The translations under genes and the position numbers were made by a program. From JACCTU01 sp963788055 (GTDB lineage: Bacteria; Actinomycetota; Thermoleophilia; Gaiellales; Gaiellaceae), in contig CAWBFA010000003.1 in the NCBI GenBank assembly GCA_963788055.1, forward strand, positions 1 to 64,000: 64,000 bases of DNA, written 5' to 3'. This document shows positions 50,070 to 61,133 of the stretch, one piece after another (position 1 is the stretch's first letter; each line of letters starts with the position of its first letter). The notes beneath the pieces were generated by a model, which saw nothing but the letters and a program-made list of their open reading frames with translations, did no database searches and had not been told where the DNA came from.

Positions 50070-50143
50070 GCGGGCGGCGATGGTGTTTGAGCGCTTCAGG
50101 GGTGACAGTGTGACTCCTTTACGGTGGTGTTGGTAGGTAGAGC

Positions 50144-50930
50144 TCAGGCTGCTCGAACGGAGACGCGAGCGACATCGCGCTGCCTGGCGTCTCGCGGTGC
50201 GGCTACCCGCACCCGCGGGGAGGGGACGAGCGCGCGGGCGACGACCCAGGCGGCGAAGACGACGAGGCCGCCCATCGCGGCGTCGAACAGGAAGTGGTTT
50301 CCCGTCGCGACGATGTCGAAGAGCATGAAAGGCGGGTAGAGCGCGCCGGCGACGCGGACTGCGGGGCGCCGTGCGTAGGCGACGAGGACGGCGCCCACGA
50401 TCAGCGAGTAGCCGAAATGCATGCTCGGCACGGCCGCGAACGGGTTGTAGAGGCTCCCGAGCAGGTCCGAGCTGAGGTTCACGTGCGTGTGCGACGAGAC
50501 CGTGTCGACGAACCCGTGACCCGAGAGGCGCGGCGGGGCGGCGGGGTAGAGGACGTACCCGACGAGCGAGATCGCCGTCGCGACGACCAGCGTGTTCCGG
50601 ACGAGCGGGAAGCGCGCGGGATGGCTCCGGTAGAGCCAGACGAGCGCAACGGTCGTCGCGCCGAGGTGCATCGTGACGTAGGCGGCGCCCAGCAACCCGG
50701 GCAGCGTCGGGATGGTCGGCTGCCCAGTCCTGGACGGCCTGCTCGAAGAAGACGTTGAGGGCGCGCTCGAGCGCGACGATGTCGGACGCGTGGCCGCGCG
50801 CGACGTGGACGCTCGAGTCGCCGAGCCCCCTGAGCAGCTCGTAGGCCGCGTAGAGCACGAGCACGATCCCGAGCTCGGCGAGGCCGGGACGGCGGCGGGA
50901 GGCGAGGCAGCGGACGCGAGGGCGACTCAT
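50144..50930 (-). CDS. PAP2-family membrane phosphatase / inositol phosphotransferase-like, frameshifted
   Basis: ATG 50930 reads MSRPRVRCLASRRRPGLAEL and ERALNVFFEQAVQDWAA; then, near 50714-50726, the frame changes and the family continues as TIPTLPGLLGAAYVTMHL, AVPSMHFGYSLIVGAVL (catalytic S-x-H) and VATGNHFLFDAAMGG (catalytic H). Removing one C in GCAGCCGACC restores a single protein of about 260 residues resembling the PAP2 group related to inositolphosphoryl transferases. It is a true frameshift or a sequence error. It sits upstream of the MMPL gene in the same direction. Confidence 0.78.
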
Positions 50931-51023
50931 GGATCGAGCCTCGCGCAGACGGGCTCGTTTGGAAGTGGGGCGCTCCCGCGTCTGGGGGTGCGGCCAGCCG
51001 TACTTGAGGCTTGATGGAAAGTC

Positions 51024-51106
51024 GCTGCGGCAGCGGCCGCGAAGCGGCCGCCTTTAGGTGCCAAGCGGTCGCGGATCCGCGTGAGCGGATCCGCGACTTG
51101 CGCCTC
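51024..51106. repeat. Family B double-hairpin repeat, copy 4
   Basis: First hairpin GCGGCCGCGAAGCGGCCGC, linker CTTTAGGTGCCAAGCGGTCG, then GCGGATCCGC-gtga-GCGGATCCGC (a perfect 10-bp stem) and CTTGCGCCTC. It lies between the PAP2 gene and the end of the cyclase-receiver gene, both on the minus strand. Confidence 0.87.
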
Positions 51107-51116
51107 TATCTACTGA

Positions 51117-52323
51117 TCAGGCGTTCAGGAAGGTGATCACCGCGAGCACGCGGCGGTGGTCCTCCGCGCTCGCGGGCAGGCCGAGCTTCGTGAAGATGCT
51201 CGTCACGTGCTTCTCGACGGCACGCGCGGTGACCACGAGCTTCTCGGCGATCGCCTGGTTCGAGCGGCCCTCGGCCATCAGCTCGAGCACCTCCCGCTCC
51301 CTCGGCGTGAGCGCGTCGAGCGGGTCCTCGCCGCGGCGGCGCCCGACCAGCCGCGAGACGACGGTCGGGTCGAGCGCCGAGCCGCCCTCGGCGACCCGGC
51401 GGACGGCGTCGGCGAACTCGGCGACGTCCGCGACTCGGTCCTTGAGCAGGTACCCGACGCCCTCCGCGCTCCCCTGGAGCAGCTCGAGCGCGTAGCCGGC
51501 CTCCACGTAGGAGGAGAGCACGAGGACGCCCGACGTCCGGGTGGCGCTCGCGGATCTCCTTCGCGGCGCGCAAGCCTTCGTCGGTGTGCGTCGGGGGCAT
51601 GCGGATGTCGACGATCGCGACGTCGGGCTTGTAGCTCCGCACCTTGAGCAGGAGGTCGTCGGCGGTGCTCGACTGGCCCGCGACTTCGAAGCCGGACTCC
51701 TCCAGGAGCTTCGCGATCCCCTCGCGTAGGAGGACGGAGTCGTCGGCGAGCACGACGCGCAGCTTCGGGCCTCTCTCGGAGTCGATCGCCGGGGGGAGCA
51801 GCTCCGCGGTCAGCTCGTCATGGAGCACCTGGAACATCCGCTCGCGCTCGCCGAACCCAGGAAGGCGGTGGTCGCCGAGGTCCGCGAACTGCACGCCGCT
51901 CTCCTCGACGCGCGCCCGTGCGTTCGTCGAGAGGATGATCTGCCCGCCCGCCGCGGCCGCCGAGACGCGGGCGGCACGGTGGACCTCGATCCCGACGTAG
52001 GCGCCGCCGTCGAGCTCGGCCTCGCCCGCATGGATCCCCATCCGAACGCGCGGCTTGGCGCCGCTCGGCCACTGGTGTGCGGTCAGCGCCCGCTGCGCCG
52101 CGACCGCGGCGGCGACGGCGTCCACAGTCCGCTCGAACGCGGCGAACAGCTCGTCCGCGCGGCAGTCCACGACGTGCCCGCCGGCCTCCTCGACCGCTGA
52201 GCGGATCAGCGTGCGGTGGTCCTCGAGGACACCCGGGAAGGCGTCTCCGAGCTGCCGCGCGAGCGCGGTGGAGGCCTCGATGTCCGTGATCAGGAAGGTG
52301 ACGACTCCGCGGGGCAAGTCCAC
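51117..52323 (-). CDS. Class III cyclase-homology/receiver/LuxR-HTH fusion, frameshifted
   Basis: GTG 52323 opens a cyclase-like domain (VVTFLITDIEASTALARQLG with metal Asp; VDCRADELFAAFE; GIEVHRAARVSAAAAGGQI), a receiver (LRVVLADDSVLLREGIAKLL; phospho-Asp in VAIVDIRMPP) and a NarL-type HTH (LTPREREVLELMAEGRSNQA; TARAVEKHVTSIFTKLGL). The run CCC at 51529-51531 carries one base too many; without it the receiver reads HPDVGVLVLSSYVEAGYALE without a break and the total is about 401 residues. His replaces the usual catalytic Asn (EVHRAAR), so cyclase activity is doubtful. Confidence 0.82.
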
Positions 52324-52382
52324 CCTGTCGAGTCTAGGACGGTTTGTCCTGCGACAGGTCCGGGCGTACGATCGAAGACGAG

Positions 52383-53585
52383 ATGAGCGGGAAGCTGAAG
52401 CGCGGCGAGCCGGAGCAGGTCGAGCGACTCCGAGCGCTCGCGGAGGCGTTCCGGCCGGCCGCACCGATCGATCGGCAAAGCCTGTTCTCGGGCAGAACGC
52501 AGCAGCTGGGCGACCTGTTCGCGGTCGCAGAGCAACCGGGCCAGCACGCAGTCGTCTACGGAGAGCGCGGGGTCGGCAAGACCTCGCTCGTCAGCGTGGC
52601 TTCCGAGCTGCTCTCGGCGGCCGGGGTCGTGACGGCCAGGACGACGTGCGACCGGAGCGACGACTTCGAGAGCGTGTGGCGAAAGGCACTCGGGGAGCTC
52701 CATTTCACGGTCACGCGTCCGGGGGTCGGCTTCGCCGCACCGGCGCGGGACGTGAGCGTGAGCGCGTCGGCGCTGTTGGCCGAGGACGCGACGCCGCACG
52801 ACGTGAGGCGCGGGCTGCAATCGCTGGCAGCCGGGCGCCGGGTCGCCGTCTTCATCGACGAGTTCGACCGGCTCTCGTCGGACGCCGATCGTCTGCTCTT
52901 CGCAGACACGATCAAGACGCTGTCCGACGAGCTGCCCGATGCGACTGTCGTCCTCGTCGGGGTCGCGGACGACGTTGAGCAGCTGATCGCCGACCACCTC
53001 TCGATCGAGCGCGCGCTCGTGCAAATCCACATGCCCCGGATGTCCCACGCCGAGCTCGCGGAGATCGTCGTGCGCGGGGTAGAGGGTGCGCGGCTGACGA
53101 TCGCACGGGACGCCCTCGACACGATCGCTCGGCTGGGGCAGGGACTTCCACACTACGCTCACCTGCTCGGGCAGCTCTCCGCGCGAAACGCGCTCGAGGA
53201 TCTCCGCATCAGCGTTCGCCTGCGCGACGTGAACGACGCCGTCGCGGAGGCGATCGAGAAGACCCAGCAGACCGTCCGCGAGAGCTACCGCCGCGCGACG
53301 GAGGAGAACGGCGACGCGCTCTTCCCGACGGTCGTCCTCGCGTGCGCCCTCGCGCCGTCGGACGAGTACGGCTTCTTCGGCGCCTCCGACGTCCACCTGC
53401 CCGAGGCGGACGTCGATCCCGCGGCGTACCTCGACTCGCTGGCCGCGAGTGAGCACGGCAACGTGCTCCAGCGGCGGGGCGTTGCAAACCCTCGCTACCG
53501 CTTCGTCAACCCCCTCCTGCAGCCGTACGTGCTGATGCGGGGGCTGGCTGAGGGGACGGTCGCGCCCGAGCTCCTGCCTTCCTAG
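52383..53585 (+). CDS. AAA ATPase (Orc1/Cdc6-like STAND-type)
   Basis: The 400-residue ATPase starts at ATG 52383 (SGKLKRGEPEQVERLRALAE). It has Walker A GERGVGKT (60-67), Walker B VAVFIDEFDRL near 155-165, a sensor segment ATVVLVGVADDVEQLI, and a C-terminal helical part (ALAPSDEYGFFGASDVHLPE; PRYRFVNPLLQPYVLMRG) like a winged helix. It diverges from the cyclase-receiver gene by 59 bases and its stop overlaps the histidine kinase stop by 3 bases. Its role is unknown; a regulatory ATPase with the neighbouring signal genes is plausible. Confidence 0.82.
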   Translation: MSGKLKRGEPEQVERLRALAEAFRPAAPIDRQSLFSGRTQQLGDLFAVAEQPGQHAVVYGERGVGKTSLVSVASELLSAAGVVTARTTCDRSDDFESVWRKALGELHFTVTRPGVGFAAPARDVSVSASALLAEDATPHDVRRGLQSLAAGRRVAVFIDEFDRLSSDADRLLFADTIKTLSDELPDATVVLVGVADDVEQLIADHLSIERALVQIHMPRMSHAELAEIVVRGVEGARLTIARDALDTIARLGQGLPHYAHLLGQLSARNALEDLRISVRLRDVNDAVAEAIEKTQQTVRESYRRATEENGDALFPTVVLACALAPSDEYGFFGASDVHLPEADVDPAAYLDSLAASEHGNVLQRRGVANPRYRFVNPLLQPYVLMRGLAEGTVAPELLPS

Positions 53586-56500
53586 AGGAGGGGCAGTTCG
53601 GCCCGGACGGTCGTCCCGGTGCCGGACTCGCTCGACACCCGCAGCCTCCCGCCCAGCGCTTCGACGCGATCGCTCAACCCTCGGAGCCCGGAGCCCTTCG
53701 CAGAGTCCGCTCCGCCGACTCCGTCGTCGGAGACCTCGACGACGAGCAGGCCGTCGTCGCGCGCGAGATCCACGCGCGCGCTCTGTGCCGAGGCGTATTT
53801 CGCGACGTTGGTCAGCGACTCTGCGACGACGTAGAACGCGGCAGCCTCGATCGGCTCCGGCAACCGCTCCGTCGGTAGGCCGTTCACCACGACCGGCACC
53901 GTGGCGCGCACCGCGAGCGCCTCGAGGGCGGGGGCCAGCCCGCGGTCGGTGAGGATCGCGGGGTGGATCCCGCGGGCGAGCTCCCGGAGCTCCTCCAGCC
54001 CGAGGGCGAGCTCCTCGCTCGCGCGGTCCAGGAGCTCGTGCGCACCGCCGGGGTCGTTGGGCAGCTTCGCCTGCGCGAGTCGAAGCCCGAGCGCGAGCGC
54101 GACGAGCCGCTGCTGCGCGCCGTCGTGGAGGTTGCGCTCGAGGCGTCGGCGCTCCGCGTCGCCCGCCTGGACGATGCGGGAGCGCGAAGCGGTCAGCTGC
54201 TCGCGCGCCTCCGCGTTCGCGAGCGCAACGGCGACGAGCCTCGTGAACTTCCCGAGCCGCTGCTCGGCGTCAGAGGGGAACCGGTCGGGCGGGCCGATGG
54301 AGATCGACGTCGCGCCCCAGAGGCGTCCCGAGACGACAATCGGCGCGGCGACCCCGGAGGAGACGCCCTCCTCGGTCATGTGCGCCTGCACCGCTTCGGG
54401 CATGTTCTCGATGTCGATCCGCTCCGGGCGACCGCTGTCGTAGACGCGCGCGATCGCGCCGCCCTGGAACGGGACCCGCACACCCTTGCGGTCGAAGCGT
54501 CCGTCGGCGTCCCAGCCTCCGACGATCACGGTCGCGTTCTCCCCGTCGATGTAGCGGACCGTCGCCGCGGAACGCGCGCCGAACAGGCGTCCGACCTCCT
54601 CGGAGACGGTGTCGAAGAGCCGCTCAGGACGCTCCTCCGTGGCGACGTCGACCGCGACTCGGCTGAGCGCGGCTTGCTCGTCGGCGAGCGCAGCGAGGTC
54701 CTCGCGCGCCTGCGCGTTCGCGAGCGCGACCGCGACGAGCTTGCCGAACTGCACGAGCCGCTCCTCCGCGTCCTCGGGGAACTCCTCGTCGCCGGTGAGG
54801 GAGACCACGACCCCGCCCCAGAGCTCGCCGGAAACCTCGATCGGGGCCGCGACGAGCGATCTGATGCCCAGGTCGCTGAGCAACGCGACAAGCTCGGGTT
54901 GCGAGTTCTCTGGGTCGTCGATGCGGCCTCTCGCCGGCCGGCCCGTTTGGCGGACCCGCGAGACCGGTCCGCCGCGCAGCTCGAACCGCGTTCCCACCGG
55001 CGAGACGTCGGAGCGTTCGTCGCTCCACCTGCCCACGACGACGCACTCGTCCTCGTTCAGCTTGTCGAAGCGGAAGAGGGTGGCAGCGTCCGCACCGAAC
55101 AGGCGCCCGACCTCCTCGGTCACGACGTGGAAGACGGACTCGGGTTGCGTCGCCGTCGCCACTGCGACCGCCACGCGGCTGAGCGCCGCTCGCCCTTCGG
55201 CGAGTGCGGCGAGCTGCTCGCGTGCCTCTGCGTTTGCGAGTGCGACGGCGACGAGGTTCGCAAACTCCCCGATCTGCTCCTCGTCCTCCTCCGCGAACGT
55301 CTTCTCACCCGTGACAGAGACGACGACGGCGCCCCAGAGCGAGCCAGACACCGTGATCGGTGCGGCTGCGAGCGAGATGACTCCGAGCTCGCGCAGTCGC
55401 GTAGCGAGACGGGGCGAGATGTCTGGGTCGTCCACGTGCCCCGTCGTGGGAAGCCCAGTACGGCGGACGCGGTCGAGCGGGCCGCCTTCGAGCTTGACCA
55501 CCGTGCCCGACTCCGCGATCGGCACTCCGGGCTCGCTCCATTTCCCGACGATCACCCCTTCGTCCTCGTCGAGCTGGTTGAAGCGGACGAGGTTCGCGGC
55601 GTCGGCGCCGAGCAGCCGCGCGACCTCCTCGGTCACGACGTCGAAGACCGCCTCCGGACGGTCGGCTTTCGCGACGGCGACCGCCACGCGGCTGAGTGCC
55701 GCGTTTCCTTCCGCGAACGCGTTCAGGGCCTGCTCCTGGAGCTTTCGAGCGGTGATGTCGCGGACGATCGCGACCGACTCACTCTCACCGCTGCGGACGA
55801 TCCGCGCTTCGAGGTAACGCAGCGGCTCGTCGTCGTACTCCAACGTGTAGTTCACGACCTCGACGCTGTTGTTCTCCAGCGCTCTCGCCATCGCGCCGAA
55901 CACCGCGTCGGCTGCCTCGGGCGACAGAACGTCGCGGACGTTCTTGCCCAGCAGTTCGTCGGATTCGATCGGGAGGCGGGCTGTCTCGCTCAACCGGAAC
56001 TCGAGGAACGTTCCGTCCGCGGCGACCCGGTACATGCTGTCCGGGATCGCTTCGAGCAGCGCCCCAGCTCGGCGCTCGCTGGCCGCGAGCGAGCGGAGCG
56101 ACAGCCCGCGCTCGAGCGCGATCCGCGCGGCGTCGAGCACCTCCTCGAACTCCGGCTGGTCCTGCAACGACGCGTCGTGCACGACGAGCTCCTCGCCGAC
56201 GCTGGTGACCGAGCGGTCGGCGTCCGTCGGCGGGAGCTCGAGCGGCTGACCGGAGACGTCGACATACCCGGGCGCGGTGGTCGAGCGATAGCCGAGCTCG
56301 AGGGTCGGGTCGCGGAGCGCGCGGCGAAGCACGTCCTGGACCTCCTCGGGCGTGCGCTTCTCCGACAGCTCGGCGACGAGCCTGCGCGTCGTTGCGCCGA
56401 AGCGCGAGCGCAGCAGTCCGTAGAGGAACGAGAGCGGGACGAGGAGAAGCGCTGCGAGGACGGCCCAGTTGACGATCCTTGCTCCCCGGTGCGAAAAAAT

Positions 56501-57172
56501 CTCGACGATAGTCTGCACGAACACGATCCCGATCAGGAGCGCGGCGGTGACGAAGACCGGAGCCAGCGCTCGCCGGAGCGCCGGGGATGCGCCCCGCCAG
56601 CGGCGTACGAGTTGGACGAGCACGAGGAGCGCCAGCACGACGGAGCTGACCGCGTAGGCGATCGCGATTCCCGTGGCGAGTGTCTGGTGCGGGGAAACCG
56701 CAAGCACGTTGTCCGGGCAGGGACCGTCGCAGACCGCCAGGTCGCCCTCGTCGAAGACGAACGCGAGCGCCGGCAGAACGGTGGCGACGGCATAGAACGC
56801 GATCGCGATCCAGCGGTCGGTCCGGGTCGCGAGCTCGCCGGTCGGAAAGGCGAGCAGGAGGTGGACGAGGAGTGCGGCGAAGAACGTCCCCAGCACGAGG
56901 CCCGCGGTGAAGAGGTACTCGTTGTCGGCCGCGCTGAGCGCGCCGAGGAACCAGCTGAAGCCCACGAAGATCAGCAGGAGGCCCGTCCGGTTGTGCGGCC
57001 GCTGCGCGCGCGCCACGAGACCGCTCGCGACGAAGGCCAGCTCGATCGGCACGGCCAGCAGCAGCACCGCGAGCTTGTCGTCGGTGTGATCGCTCGTCGC
57101 GACGATGAGGATCGCGCCGGCCGCGCAGGCGAGCGCGAGCGTCCAGATCCCCAGGATGGAGCGTGTCTTCAC
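53582..57172 (-). CDS. Large membrane histidine kinase with PAS and three GAF domains
   Basis: This is a 1196-residue NarX/DesK-type kinase. About seven hydrophobic helices occupy residues 1-255, a PAS domain about 370-480 (LEAIPDSMYRVAADGTFLEF), and three successive GAF domains start near 494, 664 and 837, each opening with a version of ALSRVAVAVA and VFDVVTEEVARLLGADAAN. The HisKA_3 dimer domain (ERRRLERNLHDGAQQRLVAL, phospho-His in NLHDG near 1013) and HATPase (VVAESLTNVAKYAS; GSGLRGLSDRVEALGG) complete it. GTG 57172 overlaps the receiver gene stop (GTGA). The obvious partners are that receiver or NarL-type regulators such as 51117-52323. Confidence 0.92.
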   Translation of the reverse strand: MKTRSILGIWTLALACAAGAILIVATSDHTDDKLAVLLLAVPIELAFVASGLVARAQRPHNRTGLLLIFVGFSWFLGALSAADNEYLFTAGLVLGTFFAALLVHLLLAFPTGELATRTDRWIAIAFYAVATVLPALAFVFDEGDLAVCDGPCPDNVLAVSPHQTLATGIAIAYAVSSVVLALLVLVQLVRRWRGASPALRRALAPVFVTAALLIGIVFVQTIVEIFSHRGARIVNWAVLAALLLVPLSFLYGLLRSRFGATTRRLVAELSEKRTPEEVQDVLRRALRDPTLELGYRSTTAPGYVDVSGQPLELPPTDADRSVTSVGEELVVHDASLQDQPEFEEVLDAARIALERGLSLRSLAASERRAGALLEAIPDSMYRVAADGTFLEFRLSETARLPIESDELLGKNVRDVLSPEAADAVFGAMARALENNSVEVVNYTLEYDDEPLRYLEARIVRSGESESVAIVRDITARKLQEQALNAFAEGNAALSRVAVAVAKADRPEAVFDVVTEEVARLLGADAANLVRFNQLDEDEGVIVGKWSEPGVPIAESGTVVKLEGGPLDRVRRTGLPTTGHVDDPDISPRLATRLRELGVISLAAAPITVSGSLWGAVVVSVTGEKTFAEEDEEQIGEFANLVAVALANAEAREQLAALAEGRAALSRVAVAVATATQPESVFHVVTEEVGRLFGADAATLFRFDKLNEDECVVVGRWSDERSDVSPVGTRFELRGGPVSRVRQTGRPARGRIDDPENSQPELVALLSDLGIRSLVAAPIEVSGELWGGVVVSLTGDEEFPEDAEERLVQFGKLVAVALANAQAREDLAALADEQAALSRVAVDVATEERPERLFDTVSEEVGRLFGARSAATVRYIDGENATVIVGGWDADGRFDRKGVRVPFQGGAIARVYDSGRPERIDIENMPEAVQAHMTEEGVSSGVAAPIVVSGRLWGATSISIGPPDRFPSDAEQRLGKFTRLVAVALANAEAREQLTASRSRIVQAGDAERRRLERNLHDGAQQRLVALALGLRLAQAKLPNDPGGAHELLDRASEELALGLEELRELARGIHPAILTDRGLAPALEALAVRATVPVVVNGLPTERLPEPIEAAAFYVVAESLTNVAKYASAQSARVDLARDDGLLVVEVSDDGVGGADSAKGSGLRGLSDRVEALGGRLRVSSESGTGTTVRAELPLL

Positions 57173-57519
57173 TCCAGGAGCTCTGCCAGTCTCCCCCCGG
57201 AAAGCTCGGCCTTCGGGATGAAGCCGCGGGAGCCACAACTGCGGACGAGGTCGCCGAACTCGGAGGCGTCGCGACTCGAGGTCAGGACGATCTTGGGGCT
57301 CGCTCCGTTGCCGCAGAGCTTCCTGGAGATCTCGAAGCCGTCCGTGTCGGGCAGTTGGATGTCGAGCAGGACGACGTCCGGGCGGAGCCGCGCGAAGGCC
57401 TCGAGGGCGGAGGCGCCGTCCTCGGCCTCGCCGACCACCTCGTAGCCCTCCGCTTCGAGGACCTGCCGCGCGGTGGCGCGGAAGGTGGCATGGTCGTCGA
57501 CGATCAGGACTCTGGGCAT
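57169..57519 (-). CDS. Single-domain response regulator (receiver only)
   Basis: The 116-residue receiver has VLIVDDHATF (acid pair D8/D9), phospho-acceptor D53 (VVLLDIQLPDTDG), and switch residues IVLTSSRDASEF and GFIPKAEL with the conserved Lys. There is no output domain. Its stop overlaps the kinase start, so they are made together. It is divergent from tilS by 59 bases. Confidence 0.88.
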   Translation of the reverse strand: MPRVLIVDDHATFRATARQVLEAEGYEVVGEAEDGASALEAFARLRPDVVLLDIQLPDTDGFEISRKLCGNGASPKIVLTSSRDASEFGDLVRSCGSRGFIPKAELSGGRLAELLE

Positions 57520-57578
57520 GCCGAAATGGTGTCACGGGGCGGTTCCCGCCGCCATACGGCTAGCCGTACCCTTGGCAG

Positions 57579-58538
57579 ATGGACGTCGCGGCCCGAGTGG
57601 AGGCCCAGATCAAGGCGAAACAGCTCTTGCCGGAGGGAGGCGAGGTCACAGCGCTCGTCTCTGGCGGGGCCGACTCGACCTGCCTGTGGCACGTCCTCGG
57701 CGCGCTCGGCTACCGGGTCTCAGCTCTCCACGTCGACCACGGCCTGCGAGGAGCGGAGTCCGATGAGGACGCGCGGTTCTGCCGCGAGGTCCTCGGCGCC
57801 GAGGTCGTCGACGGCCGTGGCGGAACGACCGAGGAGGAGCTTCGCGAGATCCGTTACTCCTTCGCGACCGACCGCCTGCGTGCGACCGGGCACACCGCCT
57901 CGGACCTAGTCGAGACCGTCCTCTACCGGCTCGTTTCCCGCGGCGCCGCGTCGGGGATCGAGGCGAAGCGCGCCGACGGCGTCGTCCGCCCGCTGCTCAC
58001 GCTCACGCGCGAGGAGACCGCGGCCTACTGCGAATGGGTCGGCCTCCCGTTCCGCACCGACAGCTCGAACGCCGAGACGAAGCGCGGCCTGATCCGCGAG
58101 CGGATCCTGCCGCTCCTTCGAGAGCTGCACCCGGCGGCAGACGCGAACCTCCTGTCGCTCCTCGACGAGGACGACGCGCTCCGCGACCTCCTCGCGGGCA
58201 CCGGCGTCACGCGCCGGCTCGACCTCGGCGGCGGCGTGAGCGCCGTCCGTGAATACGACTCGGTCTGGCTCGAGCGCTCGCCGACCGCGCTCGACCGGGA
58301 AGTCGCCTGGGGAGCCTGGCGGATCAGCGCCGAGGAGAAAGGGCTTAAGGTACGAGGCTGGCGCCCGGGCGACCGGCTCGCGGGCCGAGGGAGGAAGATC
58401 CAAGACGTGTTCGTCGACGCCAAGATCCCACGTTCGCAGCGCGAGGCCTGGCCGCTCGTGGTGCGAGGGGACGAGGTCGTCGCCGTGCCGGGGATCGTCG
58501 ACGCGCCGGGCGTGAAGGCGGAGCGTGTCGCAGGCTGA
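57579..58538 (+). CDS. tilS: tRNA(Ile)-lysidine synthase TilS
   Basis: TilS changes C34 of tRNA-Ile(CAU) to lysidine, so it reads AUA. The 319-residue protein starts ATG 57579. It has the PP-loop ALVSGGADSTCLWHVL (SGGADS 28-33), VSALHVDHGLRGAESDEDAR, ATGHTASDLVETVLYRLV and TDSSNAETKRGLIRERILPLL. The C-terminal TilS substrate domain ends GWRPGDRLAGRGRKIQDVFV and DAKIPRSQREAWPLVVRGD. It overlaps hpt by 14 bases in the standard tilS-hpt-ftsH run. Confidence 0.95.
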   Translation: MDVAARVEAQIKAKQLLPEGGEVTALVSGGADSTCLWHVLGALGYRVSALHVDHGLRGAESDEDARFCREVLGAEVVDGRGGTTEEELREIRYSFATDRLRATGHTASDLVETVLYRLVSRGAASGIEAKRADGVVRPLLTLTREETAAYCEWVGLPFRTDSSNAETKRGLIRERILPLLRELHPAADANLLSLLDEDDALRDLLAGTGVTRRLDLGGGVSAVREYDSVWLERSPTALDREVAWGAWRISAEEKGLKVRGWRPGDRLAGRGRKIQDVFVDAKIPRSQREAWPLVVRGDEVVAVPGIVDAPGVKAERVAG

Positions 58539-59094
58539 GCTCGAGCGCGCGATCAGCGAGACGCTGATCGACGAGCAGACGCTGAAGCGGCGGATCGCCG
58601 AGCTCGGCGAGGAGATCTCCAGCGACTACTCCGGGCACGACCTGCTGCTCGTCGGGGTCCTCAAGGGCGCGGTCTTCTTCATGAGCGACCTGATGCGCCA
58701 CCTGAGCGTCCCCTGTGAGATCGACTTCATGGCGATCTCGAGCTACGCCGGTGCGACGGAATCGTCGGGCGTCGTCCGGATCCTCAAGGACCTCGACATG
58801 AACATCGAGGGCCGGGACGTCCTCGTCGTGGAGGACATCATCGACTCGGGTCTAACGCTCTCCTACCTGATGCGCAACCTGGAGTCCCGTGAGCCCACCT
58901 CGCTCGAGATCTGCGCGCTTCTGACGAAGCCGGAGCGCCGCGAGATCGACGTTCCGGTCCGCTACGTCGGCTTCGAGATCCCGAACCGATTCGTCGTGGG
59001 CTACGGATTGGATTTCGATGAGAAGTACAGAAATCTCCCGTACGTGGGCGTTCTCGACGAGGCGCTCATCCCGAACCCGGAAAACCTCCCCTGA
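58525..59094 (+). CDS. hpt: Hypoxanthine phosphoribosyltransferase
   Basis: This salvage enzyme makes IMP (and GMP) from base and PRPP. The 189 residues start at GTG 58525: GHDLLLVGVLKGAVFFMSDL, FMAISSYAGATESSG, PRPP-binding loop DVLVVEDIIDSGLTLSYL, and PYVGVLDEALI near the end. Length is normal. Confidence 0.95.
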   Translation: MSQAELERAISETLIDEQTLKRRIAELGEEISSDYSGHDLLLVGVLKGAVFFMSDLMRHLSVPCEIDFMAISSYAGATESSGVVRILKDLDMNIEGRDVLVVEDIIDSGLTLSYLMRNLESREPTSLEICALLTKPERREIDVPVRYVGFEIPNRFVVGYGLDFDEKYRNLPYVGVLDEALIPNPENLP

Positions 59095-59101
59095 ATGGGC
59101 C

Positions 59102-59130
59102 AGGGTAGCCCGGAAGTGGGCTGCTACCCT
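59102..59130 (+). terminator. Hairpin between hpt and ftsH
   Basis: AGGGTAGCCC and GGGCTGCTACCCT pair with one bulged base around GGAAGT. There is no T-run after it; the ftsH start follows 8 bases later. It may be an RNA-processing or regulatory stem in the ftsH leader rather than a terminator, and would partly mask the ftsH ribosome site. Confidence 0.55.
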
Positions 59131-59138
59131 CAACGAGC

Positions 59139-61091
<1,953 letters not shown>

Positions 61092-61095
61092 CGCG

Positions 61096-61112
61096 GGGAA
61101 CCCGTGGTTCCC
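61096..61112. terminator. Hairpin between convergent ftsH and SARP genes
   Basis: GGGAACC-cgt-GGTTCCC is a perfect 7-bp stem just after the ftsH stop, in the 42-base gap before the end of the SARP gene. It has no clear T-run on either strand. Confidence 0.55.
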
Positions 61113-61133
61113 TACAAGCCCTAACGCTCGACG

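Noticed and set aside
47934..50090. A 718-residue frame opposite the MMPL transporter
   Set aside because: Antisense of a certain membrane protein; composition is His/Arg/Asp-rich with no domain.
53963..57445. A 1160-residue frame on the plus strand opposite the histidine kinase
   Set aside because: The minus-strand frame has complete kinase domains; the plus-strand text is repetitive Arg/Asp/Val-rich antisense composition.
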